DNA of 7,532 bases from an uncultured Bacillota bacterium (GTDB lineage Bacteria; Bacillota; Dehalobacteriia; UBA4068; UBA4997): positions 1-7,532 of the forward strand of contig CAQWMM010000034.1 in assembly GCA_948907985.1 (NCBI GenBank). The letters are read 5' to 3'. The notes beneath the pieces are model-generated. The model was not told the origin of the DNA, did not search any database, and was given only the letters and a program-made list of their open reading frames with translations. Shown here in pieces: positions 1 to 5,723 of this stretch; within the stretch, counting starts at the first letter, position 1; each line of letters starts with the position of its first letter. Made by a program: the position numbers and the translations under genes.

Positions 1-528
1 GTTAGTCTGTTGTCTTTGGAAAATCAAATTGACATCCGCCTGGGCGAGGGGCTAAGCGTTTTGCAGCCCGGCGAGGCGGAAGTGATTTGTCTGGCCGGTA
101 TGGGCGGTATGGCTATTAAGGAAATAATTGCCGCCGATTTGCCGCTGGCGCGCGCGGCGCAAAGGCTGGTTTTGCAGCCCCAGCGCAACGTGCCGGCTGT
201 ACGGCGTTTTCTGGCAGAGAACGGTTTTAAAATTGTGGCCGAGGATTTGGCGGAGGACGACGGATTTTATTATGAAATTATGGCGGCGGAACCTGCCGGA
301 CAGGAGAAAATCGCGCTTAGCGATGATGAGGCTGATTTTGGCCCTCTGTTGCTGACGGAGGGGCACCCGCTGTTTAAGGACTTTCTGATTCTCAAAGAAA
401 CTGACTTAACCCAGCTTTTGGCGGCAATGAACGAGAATAACAGTCCGGATTCTTTGTCCAGCCGACAGCGCAGAAATCAATTAGAGGAGGAAATTTCTCG
501 GTTGAGTAAATTAATTGGCAACTTATAA
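1..528 (+). CDS. trmK: tRNA (adenine(22)-N1)-methyltransferase TrmK, 3' part
   Basis: Uses S-adenosylmethionine to methylate N1 of adenine 22 in the D-arm region of tRNA; cytosolic. The frame is open from the first base of the window, so the start is missing; the first ATG or TTG inside is not the true start. The visible 175 codons carry the TrmK/DUF633 hallmarks: a glycine-rich CLAGMGGMAI loop at visible codons 31-38 (Rossmann-fold methyltransferase), then LQPQRNVPAVRRFL, then EDDGFYYEIM, followed by a charged helical C-terminal tail. B. subtilis TrmK is about 240 residues, so roughly 60 N-terminal residues, including the first SAM-binding motif, lie upstream. The Nif3-family gene starts 14 nt after the stop, the usual trmK-nif3 pairing of Bacillota. 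The family call is firm; the enzymatic specificity rests on family knowledge. Confidence 0.9.
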   Translation, partial: VSLLSLENQIDIRLGEGLSVLQPGEAEVICLAGMGGMAIKEIIAADLPLARAAQRLVLQPQRNVPAVRRFLAENGFKIVAEDLAEDDGFYYEIMAAEPAGQEKIALSDDEADFGPLLLTEGHPLFKDFLILKETDLTQLLAAMNENNSPDSLSSRQRRNQLEEEISRLSKLIGNL

Positions 529-542
529 GTTGAGGTGATAAA

Positions 543-1328
543 ATGCTGAAAGTTAAAGATGTGGCGGAGGTTGTGGAGCGTTTGGCGCCGCCGCGGCTGG
601 CGGCGGCCTGGGATAATCCCGGTTTGCTGCTAGGCGACGCCGGGGCGGAGTGCCGTCGGGTTATGCTGGCGCTGGATTTAACCAAACCGGTGTTAGAGCA
701 GGCTTTAGCCTGGAATTGTCAGCTTATTTTAACGCACCACCCCTTTATTTTTAGCGGCCAAAAGCAAGTGTTGGCCGGCTGTTATGAGGGAGATTTGATT
801 ATGGCGCTGGCGCGGCATAATATTGCGGCAATGGCTGCGCATACCAACTGGGATAACGCTGATGGCGGCATTAACTGGGCGCTGGCCGAGGCCTTAGCCT
901 TGCAGAATGTTGCGCCCCTGACAGAGCCGCCGGCCTCGGAGATATTGCTTTTGGCCGGAGATTTGCCAGAACCGCTTAATGCCGCCGCTTTGCTGGCGCA
1001 TATCCGTCATAAGCTGAACTTGCCGGTGGTGCGTGCGGCAGGCCTGCGAGAGGATAAATTATATCGCCGCCTGGCGGTGGTGGGCGGCGCGGGTCTGGAT
1101 TTTTGGCCGCAGGCACAATCTGGCGGCGCTGACGCGCTGCTTTCGGCAGACGGCAAGCACCACATTGGTTTGCAGGCGGCGCACAGCCAATTTGCGGTGA
1201 TTGACGGCACGCATTTTGCCACGGAAATCATTGGTATTATGCGGCTCGGGCAAAAGCTGGCCGCGGCTCTGCCCGAATTGGAGGTTTGTTCGGCAGAGGT
1301 TGAAGACGCCTGGGCTTTTTACGCATAA
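543..1328 (+). CDS. Nif3-like dinuclear metal-centre protein (GTP cyclohydrolase I type 2 / YqfO/YbgI family)
   Basis: Member of the Nif3/DUF34 family, toroidal hexamers that bind two metal ions per subunit; the cellular role is unsettled although databases often name it GTP cyclohydrolase 1 type 2. The metal ligands expected for the family are visible: H65-H66 in LTHHPFIF, H100 and D104 in HTNWDNADGG, and H224 and E228 in GTHFATE. At 261 residues it is the short form, like E. coli YbgI, lacking the roughly 100-residue PII-like insert of B. subtilis YqfO. The ATG at 543 is preceded by GAGGTGA at 532-538, which fixes the start. It sits 14 nt after trmK and 21 nt before the LUD gene, so the three are probably cotranscribed. 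Family assignment is very sure; biochemical activity is not. Confidence 0.93.
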   Translation: MLKVKDVAEVVERLAPPRLAAAWDNPGLLLGDAGAECRRVMLALDLTKPVLEQALAWNCQLILTHHPFIFSGQKQVLAGCYEGDLIMALARHNIAAMAAHTNWDNADGGINWALAEALALQNVAPLTEPPASEILLLAGDLPEPLNAAALLAHIRHKLNLPVVRAAGLREDKLYRRLAVVGGAGLDFWPQAQSGGADALLSADGKHHIGLQAAHSQFAVIDGTHFATEIIGIMRLGQKLAAALPELEVCSAEVEDAWAFYA

Positions 1329-1337
1329 ATTGAATAT

Positions 1338-1344
1338 GAGGTGA
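1338..1344 (+). promoter_or_regulatory. Ribosome-binding site that sets the LUD gene start
   Basis: GAGGTGA with a 5-nt gap to the ATG at 1350. It contains the in-frame GTG at 1341, which a longest-frame caller would wrongly take as the start. The same heptamer precedes nif3 (532-538), thrC (3618-3624) and purB (5712-5718). Confidence 0.85.
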
Positions 1345-1349
1345 TACAT

Positions 1350-1964
1350 ATGCAGAATTTTGATATTGATAAGGTTTTGGCTGCTTTCCGCAAAAAAGGT
1401 TATAAAACGTCTTACTTTGCAGACGGAGCGGCTGCCGCAGCCTATTTGGATCAACAGATTGACGGTCGCAGCGTGGCCTTTGGCGATTCGCGGACGCTTT
1501 ATAATATGGGAGTTTATGCTTTGCTGGCCGGGCATAACCAGGTGGTTGATCCAATGCACCCGGAGCCGGGAGAAGATTTTTTTGAGGTTCTGCCCAAAAC
1601 AACGGTGGGCGAAATCTTTTTGACTTCCGTTAACGCCGCCACTATAAACGGTGAGCTGGTTAATATTGATGCGATTGGCAACCGTGTGGCCGGTACGCTT
1701 TACGGCCACGGCAAGGTGTATTTTGTGTTTGGCACAAACAAGCTTTGTTCTGATTTGGAACAGGCCGTTTGGCGGGCGCGCAATGTGGCCGCGCCGCAGA
1801 ATACCGCTCGCAAGGGGTATCGCACTCCCTGTGCGGTTAAAGGCGATAAATGTTATGACTGCCAAAGCCCGGATCGCATTTGTAACGCTTTAGTGATCCA
1901 TTTGCACTGTATGAAAAGAGCCGAGGCAGAAATTGTGCTTATTGACGAAAATTTGGGTTTTTAA
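1350..1964 (+). CDS. LUD-domain (DUF162/YkgG-like) protein with C-terminal cysteine cluster
   Basis: A 204-residue single-domain LUD protein, the family that includes LutC of the lactate-utilisation complex. Family-type segments are GDSRTLYNMGVY, TSVNAATINGELVNIDAIGNR and the closing VLIDENLGF. Near the end are four cysteines, C161-X6-C168-X2-C171-X6-C178, in a TPCA-CYDC-SPDRIC context, which could bind a metal or Fe-S cluster (inference). No LutA- or LutB-like partner is nearby, and it sits in a cluster with trmK and nif3, so a lactate role should not be assumed. The frame is open from a GTG at 1341, but that GTG is part of the GAGGTGA ribosome-binding site, so the ATG at 1350 is the start. 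Exact function is unknown. Confidence 0.88.
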   Translation: MQNFDIDKVLAAFRKKGYKTSYFADGAAAAAYLDQQIDGRSVAFGDSRTLYNMGVYALLAGHNQVVDPMHPEPGEDFFEVLPKTTVGEIFLTSVNAATINGELVNIDAIGNRVAGTLYGHGKVYFVFGTNKLCSDLEQAVWRARNVAAPQNTARKGYRTPCAVKGDKCYDCQSPDRICNALVIHLHCMKRAEAEIVLIDENLGF

Positions 1965-2000
1965 TTGTGGTTGCTTATAAAAAAATTATCAAAAAACCGA
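1965..2000 (+). promoter_or_regulatory. A-tract-rich region upstream of the rnpB promoter
   Basis: Directly after the LUD stop, the sequence is AT-rich with A7 at 1979-1985 and A6 at 1991-1996, followed inside the promoter spacer by A9 at 2012-2020. Tract centres are about 11 and 22 bp apart, close to one and two helical turns, which favours intrinsic curvature and could act as an UP element. No terminator for the LUD gene is evident here. Confidence 0.45.
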
Positions 2001-2029
2001 TTGCATAAGCTAAAAAAAAATGCTATAAT
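2001..2029 (+). promoter_or_regulatory. Sigma-70-type promoter for rnpB
   Basis: A -35 box TTGCAT (2001-2006) and a perfect -10 box TATAAT (2024-2029) are separated by exactly 17 nt. TGC directly before the -10 box (2021-2023) makes it an extended -10 promoter. Transcription should begin near 2035-2037. Upstream, A-tracts at 1979-1985 and 1991-1996 could act as an UP element, as is usual for stable-RNA promoters. No gene other than rnpB lies directly downstream. Confidence 0.85.
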
Positions 2030-2034
2030 GAGAA

Positions 2035-2060
2035 GTCAATAAAAATATTTTTTTGTTGAC
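2035..2060 (+). other. AT-rich hairpin at the predicted 5' end of the rnpB transcript
   Basis: GTCAATAAAAA (2035-2045) pairs with TTTTTTGTTGAC-type sequence at 2050-2060 to give 11 consecutive pairs, one of them T-G, around a 4-nt loop. Its first base coincides with the predicted transcription start, so the primary transcript would begin with a stem-loop. It lacks the GC-rich stem of an intrinsic terminator. Alternatively it is a DNA palindrome used as a protein-binding site. Confidence 0.5.
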
Positions 2061-2078
2061 TTTTGCCAAAAAAGTAAA

Positions 2079-2442
2079 CCAAGTAAGCTGAATGGACGCG
2101 GAGGGAAATCCCAAAAGGCTCTCTCTGAGGAAAGTCCGGGCTTCGCAGGGCAGGGTGCCGGCTAACGGCCGGTGAGAGTAATCTTAAGGCAAGTGCCACA
2201 GAAACAAACCGCCTAAGCCTGGCTGCAAGGCCAGGCCGGCAAGGATGGAACGGTGCGGTAAGAGCGCACCAGCGGTTGGGTAACCAACCGGCTAGGTAAA
2301 CCCCACCTGAAGCAAGGCCAGAATAGAAAACGCAAAAGGCTGCCCGTCTTGTTTTCGGGAAAAGGCCGCAGGAGGCGGCTGGCAACAGTCGTCCAAGATA
2401 GATGTTCATTCACGACAGAACCCGGCTTATAGGCTTGCTTGG
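2079..2442 (+). ncRNA. rnpB: RNase P RNA, bacterial class A
   Basis: Catalytic RNA of ribonuclease P, which removes 5' leaders from pre-tRNAs. Conserved core elements occur in the expected order: GAGGAAAGTCCGGGCT (2127-2142, P4 5' strand), CCACAGAAAC (2196-2205), a P12-type hairpin with 7-bp stem (2217-2236), GGTGCG/CGCACC (2252-2270, P13), GGTTGG-GTAA-CCAACC (2274-2289, P14 with a GNRA loop), GGTAAACCCC (2296-2305, the L15 region that binds the tRNA CCA end), and AGATAGATG followed by ACAGAACCCGGCTTA (2415-2429, P4 3' strand). The ends are set by helix P1, in which 2079-2088 pairs with 2433-2442 over 10 bp. The P13-P14-P15 arrangement is that of A-type RNA. The precursor probably begins near 2036; mature ends are inferred from P1 and may differ by a few bases. 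Confidence 0.97.
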
Positions 2443-2487
2443 CTTATCTTTTGGCTAAATCCTCGTAATATGAAAGGAAGAAAATTT

Positions 2488-2838
2488 ATGGAGGCTTTGT
2501 TTGCTAAGCTTTGTGAATATTTGCAAATGGAGGATGAAATTCCGTATGCGGAATTTGCCGCCTATTTTAAAGACGTTTTGGCTGAATGGCAAAAAAATTA
2601 TCAGCAATATGATAAAGAAACTTTGTTGAAATGTCAGTCGATTGCCTCGGTGGTGGCCGCTAATGCGATTGACCGCGGCAAGGAAAGCAAAAAAGAAGCT
2701 AATGGTAAGAAGTTTAAGAAAATGGCCGAAAAAATGACTTTTTGGGCTCAGGCTATTGAGTTGCGTTTGGAGAAAGAACATAATATGACTAAAGAACAGG
2801 TTGATGCGGAAATTGACCGGTTGCTGGCGGATGTCTAA
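2488..2838 (+). CDS. Small charged helical protein, function unknown
   Basis: I do not recognise this 116-residue protein. It looks all-helical and cytosolic, with no signal peptide or membrane segment. The N-terminal half is acidic (MEDEIPYAEF near residue 15), the middle is lysine-rich (GKESKKEANGKKFKKMAEKM, about residues 64-83), and the C-terminus is a charged helix ending EIDRLLADV. Its two cysteines do not form a motif. The frame opens at an ATG at 2470, but AAAGGAAG lies just inside it (2473-2480), an appropriate distance before the ATG at 2488, so the shorter start is preferred. It begins 46 nt after the rnpB core with no clear terminator or promoter between, and ends 71 nt before trmB. 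Even codon use and a proper ribosome-binding site argue that it is a real gene. Confidence 0.75.
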   Translation: MEALFAKLCEYLQMEDEIPYAEFAAYFKDVLAEWQKNYQQYDKETLLKCQSIASVVAANAIDRGKESKKEANGKKFKKMAEKMTFWAQAIELRLEKEHNMTKEQVDAEIDRLLADV

Positions 2839-2909
2839 TCAGTCGGCTTTTTTGCTGAATGTTTTGTTTTCTGGTTAGTTGGTAGCAATAAATTTAAGGA
2901 TTTTGTTTT

Positions 2910-5129
2910 ATGCGTTTGCGAAATATTCCCGGCAGTAAGGAGTTGCTTTTGGCCGCCTCGCAGTTGGTATTGCGGGCTGATACAGCGCCGAAAGGGCGCT
3001 GGCAGCAATATTTTGCTGACAAGGGCAGCAAGGGAAAAAAATTGTGTCTGGAAATCGGCTGTGGACGCGGGCGTTTTGCTAACGCCATGGCCAAAGATTT
3101 TCCGGAATTGAATATTATCGGCCTGGAACAGTATGATTCTGTTCTGGCAAAAGCGCTGCCGGCTGATCCTGCGGCTGCTCCGTCCAATCTGGCTTTTTTG
3201 TGGCTGAATGCGGTGGCTTTGCCAAACTGTTTTGTGCCCGGCGAATTGGCGAGAATTTATCTGAATTTCTCTGATCCCTGGCCTAAGGCCAAACATGCTA
3301 AGCGGCGTTTGACGCACCGGAATTTTTTACGGCAGTATGCCGATTTGTTAGCTCCGGATGGTGAGATATGGTTAAAGACGGATAATGCCAGGCTGTTTGC
3401 TTTTTCGGCGGACAGTTTGCTGGCGGCTGGCTGGCGGCTTAACGATCTTGATTGGGATTATCCTTTGCAAGGTGCGCCGGACGATCGGCCAACAGAATAT
3501 GAAATGCGATTTCGTCGTATGAATCAGCCGATTTATCGTTTGACGGCTCGAAAATCGGCTAATAATATGGTTATCCAGAACAATGATCGAAATAACATAA
3601 TAAAAGAAAATATTTTTGAGGTGAAACCAATGCAATATTTAAGCACCCGTGGGCAAGTGGCTGAACAGAACAGCGCCGTAGCCATCCGGCAGGGTTTAGC
3701 GGCGGACGGCGGGCTTTTTGTGCCTTGCGAGTTGCCCAGGTTTGATTATAGCTGGCAGGAGTTACAGACTATGAGTTATCAGGCTCTGGCGGCTAAAATC
3801 TTATCCTTGTTTTTAACTGATTATCAGCCGGAACGGTTAATGGAAATTGTTAACGCTTCCTATGGCAGAAATTTTGCCAGTCCGAAGATTGCGCCGTTGG
3901 TTAAACTGGCGGATGGACTGCATATTTTGGAGCTTTGGCAGGGGCCGACGGCGGCTTTTAAGGATATGGCGCTGCAAATTTTGCCGCGACTGTTGACTGA
4001 GGCAGTGTGTTTGCAGGGGGATAACCGAGAAATTGCGGTGTTGGTGGCAACCTCTGGCGATACCGGCAAGGCGGCCTTAGAGGGCTTTAAGAACGTGCCG
4101 GGTGTTCAGGTTATCTGTTTTTATCCGCATGGCGGGGTTAGCCAGGCCCAATACCTGCAAATGTCTACTACCGACGGAGAAAATACGCATGTTGTGGCGG
4201 TTGAGGGTAATTTTGACGCCTGCCAGAGCGGCGTTAAGCAAATTTTTGCCGATCCGGCGATGCAGCAGCGTTTAAATGCGGCGGGTAAGGAGTTTTCTTC
4301 GGCCAATTCGATAAATTGGGGCCGGCTTTGCCCGCAGATTGTTTACTATTTTTGGAGTTATGCCGAGTTGCTGCGGCAAAATAGCCTGCAACCTGGCGAG
4401 AGCTTTAATGTTGTTGTGCCCACCGGCAATTTTGGCAATATTCTGGCCGCTTATTATGCCCGGGAAATGGGCTTGCCGATTGGGCATCTGATCTGCGCCA
4501 GCAACAGCAATAAGGTACTGGCCGACGTATTATCCACTGGGGTTTATGATCGCCGGCGGGATTTTGTTAAAACCACCAGTCCCAGCATGGATATTTTAAT
4601 CAGCAGTAATTTCGAGCGTTTCTATTATGCAATGACCGGTGGCGATACGGCCAAAGTGCGCGCCGCTTATGCTGATTTGGCGGAAAAAGGCTGCTTTGAG
4701 GCGGACGCTGCCGCCCGCGAAAAATGGCAAACTCTGATGAGCGGCGGTTTTGCTGACGAGGAGCGGGTGGCTGCAACTATTAAGAAATATTTTACAGAAC
4801 AGCATTATGCTTTAGATCCGCATACGGCGGTGGCGGTGGCGGTTTATGAGGATTATTTAGCGCAAAGCGGCGACCGACGGCCGGTGGTGGCGGCCTCGAC
4901 GGCCAGCCCTTTCAAATTTGGCCGAGCGGTGTTGGCGGCCTTGGGCGAATTGCCGGCAAATGAAGCTGAAGATATTTCAGAAACGGCGATTTTGCGCCAG
5001 TTGTCTGAAGTTATTGGTCAGCCGGTTCATCAGGCATTGCAGGGTTTGGATGAAAAGCCGGTTTTGCACAAACAGGTTGCCAAACCGGAGCAGATGCCAC
5101 AGGTGGTCTGCGATTTGCTGAACGTCTAA
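2910..5129 (+). CDS. In-frame TrmB-ThrC fusion: tRNA (guanine(46)-N7)-methyltransferase joined to threonine synthase
   Basis: One 739-codon frame without a stop. Residues 1 to about 215 are TrmB, which makes m7G46 in tRNA: SAM-binding EIGCGRG (48-54), NFSDPWPK (119-126, with the family's DPWPK), LKTDN and TEYEMRF (from 195). Residues 241-739 are a complete threonine synthase. Between them, about 216-240 form an Asn/Ile/Lys-rich linker translated from DNA that looks intergenic. AAGGA at 2896-2900 is the ribosome-binding site for the ATG at 2910. TrmB is normally 210-240 residues and ends there, so the fusion is unusual. Tandem TAA codons lie in the -1 frame at 3560-3565, where a natural TrmB stop would be expected. 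It may be a genuine stop loss, a frameshift product, or a one-base sequence error. Both enzyme domains look intact. Confidence 0.75.
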   Translation: MRLRNIPGSKELLLAASQLVLRADTAPKGRWQQYFADKGSKGKKLCLEIGCGRGRFANAMAKDFPELNIIGLEQYDSVLAKALPADPAAAPSNLAFLWLNAVALPNCFVPGELARIYLNFSDPWPKAKHAKRRLTHRNFLRQYADLLAPDGEIWLKTDNARLFAFSADSLLAAGWRLNDLDWDYPLQGAPDDRPTEYEMRFRRMNQPIYRLTARKSANNMVIQNNDRNNIIKENIFEVKPMQYLSTRGQVAEQNSAVAIRQGLAADGGLFVPCELPRFDYSWQELQTMSYQALAAKILSLFLTDYQPERLMEIVNASYGRNFASPKIAPLVKLADGLHILELWQGPTAAFKDMALQILPRLLTEAVCLQGDNREIAVLVATSGDTGKAALEGFKNVPGVQVICFYPHGGVSQAQYLQMSTTDGENTHVVAVEGNFDACQSGVKQIFADPAMQQRLNAAGKEFSSANSINWGRLCPQIVYYFWSYAELLRQNSLQPGESFNVVVPTGNFGNILAAYYAREMGLPIGHLICASNSNKVLADVLSTGVYDRRRDFVKTTSPSMDILISSNFERFYYAMTGGDTAKVRAAYADLAEKGCFEADAAAREKWQTLMSGGFADEERVAATIKKYFTEQHYALDPHTAVAVAVYEDYLAQSGDRRPVVAASTASPFKFGRAVLAALGELPANEAEDISETAILRQLSEVIGQPVHQALQGLDEKPVLHKQVAKPEQMPQVVCDLLNV
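3618..3624 (+). promoter_or_regulatory. Internal ribosome-binding site for thrC within the fused frame
   Basis: GAGGTGA with a 5-nt gap to the ATG at 3630, inside the linker of the trmB-thrC frame. Being a full match at optimal spacing, it argues that ThrC is, or recently was, translated separately from TrmB. Confidence 0.85.
3630..5129 (+). CDS. thrC: Threonine synthase, from its own internal start
   Basis: PLP enzyme that converts O-phosphohomoserine to threonine plus phosphate, the last step of threonine synthesis. Starting at the ATG at 3630 it is 499 residues, the normal length of the long ThrC type. Motifs: N-terminal MQYLSTRGQ; LAADGGLFVP; GPTAAFKDMALQ with the PLP lysine at K111; ATSGDTGKAALEGF; SANSINWGR; VPTGNFGNILAAYY; TTSPSMDILISSNFERF; ASTASPFKF. 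GAGGTGA at 3618-3624 lies 5 nt before the ATG, identical in sequence and spacing to those of the LUD gene and purB, so independent initiation is very likely. It is also the 3' two-thirds of the trmB-thrC frame from 2910. No hom or thrB gene is visible next to it; purE follows 51 nt downstream. Confidence 0.9.
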   Translation: MQYLSTRGQVAEQNSAVAIRQGLAADGGLFVPCELPRFDYSWQELQTMSYQALAAKILSLFLTDYQPERLMEIVNASYGRNFASPKIAPLVKLADGLHILELWQGPTAAFKDMALQILPRLLTEAVCLQGDNREIAVLVATSGDTGKAALEGFKNVPGVQVICFYPHGGVSQAQYLQMSTTDGENTHVVAVEGNFDACQSGVKQIFADPAMQQRLNAAGKEFSSANSINWGRLCPQIVYYFWSYAELLRQNSLQPGESFNVVVPTGNFGNILAAYYAREMGLPIGHLICASNSNKVLADVLSTGVYDRRRDFVKTTSPSMDILISSNFERFYYAMTGGDTAKVRAAYADLAEKGCFEADAAAREKWQTLMSGGFADEERVAATIKKYFTEQHYALDPHTAVAVAVYEDYLAQSGDRRPVVAASTASPFKFGRAVLAALGELPANEAEDISETAILRQLSEVIGQPVHQALQGLDEKPVLHKQVAKPEQMPQVVCDLLNV

Positions 5130-5180
5130 ATATTGGGCGCAAGTTTGGGATATAGTGGATATAAAAGGGGAAGTTAATAT

Positions 5181-5696
5181 ATGAAGAAAGTTTTAATTAT
5201 CATGGGCAGCGATTCTGATCTTGCGACAATGCGTAACGCTTGTCAGGTTTTGGACGAATTGCAGGTAGCCTATGAGGTCCATGTAAGTTCTGCGCACCGC
5301 ACGCCTAAGCGGACTGCTGGCCTGGCGGCCGGCGCAGCCGAAGCCGGTTTTGGCGTGATTATTGCCGGCGCCGGCGGGGCGGCCCATTTGGCGGGGGTGA
5401 TTGCCGCTGAAACTATCCTGCCGGTTATTGGCGTGCCGATAAAATCGGGGGCGCTGGTTGGTTTTGACGCTTTGCTGGCGACAGTGCAAATGCCGGCGGG
5501 TATTCCGGTGGCTACTGTGGCGATAGACGGCGCGCGTAACGCCGGGATTTTGGCCGCCCAAATACTGGCCCAGACCGATCTGGCTCTGGCTGAGCGTTTG
5601 CGTGATTTTAAGAGTAATCTGGTTGCCGGTGTGGAGGCTAAAGACGCTAAGTTGCAGCAGTTGGGCGTCGATGGTTATTTGGCGCAAAAACAATAA
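5181..5696 (+). CDS. purE: N5-carboxyaminoimidazole ribonucleotide mutase (PurE, class I)
   Basis: Converts N5-CAIR, the product of PurK, into CAIR in de novo purine synthesis. At 171 residues it has the usual length of a single-domain class I enzyme. Visible signatures: IIMGSDSDLATM with the nucleotide-binding MGSDSD at 8-13, SSAHRTP with the conserved His39, VIIAGAGGAAHLAG, LPVIGVPIKSG, TVQMPAGIPVATVAIDGARNAGILA. HLAG replaces the commoner HLPG. The GAGGAAHL motif indicates class I rather than the class II AIR carboxylase, so a purK should exist elsewhere in the genome. The ATG at 5181 follows AGGGGAAG at 5166-5173. The 51-nt gap after thrC shows no convincing promoter or purine riboswitch. 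purB follows 27 nt after the stop, so the two are probably cotranscribed. Confidence 0.95.
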   Translation: MKKVLIIMGSDSDLATMRNACQVLDELQVAYEVHVSSAHRTPKRTAGLAAGAAEAGFGVIIAGAGGAAHLAGVIAAETILPVIGVPIKSGALVGFDALLATVQMPAGIPVATVAIDGARNAGILAAQILAQTDLALAERLRDFKSNLVAGVEAKDAKLQQLGVDGYLAQKQ

Positions 5697-5711
5697 TTTT
5701 TATGTTTTTAA

Positions 5712-5718
5712 GAGGTGA
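5712..5718 (+). promoter_or_regulatory. Ribosome-binding site that sets the purB start
   Basis: GAGGTGA with a 5-nt gap to the ATG at 5724. It overlaps the upstream in-frame GTG at 5715, ruling out the longer reading. Confidence 0.85.
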
Positions 5719-5723
5719 GAACC

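Noticed and set aside
1059..1865. Minus-strand open frame (268 codons) across nif3 and the LUD gene
   Set aside because: It spans two well-supported genes and their ribosome-binding site; no recognisable protein features.
1973..2010. GCTTAT and ATAAGC inverted repeat around the rnpB -35 region
   Set aside because: Six-base arms 26 nt apart in AT-rich DNA are expected by chance; no T-run follows on the + strand, so it is not a terminator.
2056..2061. TTGACT as a -35 box of a second rnpB promoter
   Set aside because: No -10 box at 16-18 nt downstream; the bases there belong to P1. It is instead the right arm of the leader hairpin.
2023..2409. Minus-strand open frames opposite rnpB
   Set aside because: They are the complement of a structured RNA gene with conserved motifs.
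2840..2860. Possible terminator after the small unknown gene
   Set aside because: The T-run sits in the loop between very short, imperfect arms rather than after a stable stem.
5130..5180. Purine riboswitch or promoter before purE
   Set aside because: The 51-nt gap is too short for a purine riboswitch with an expression platform, and the TATAGT/TATAAA-like boxes lack a -35 at proper spacing.
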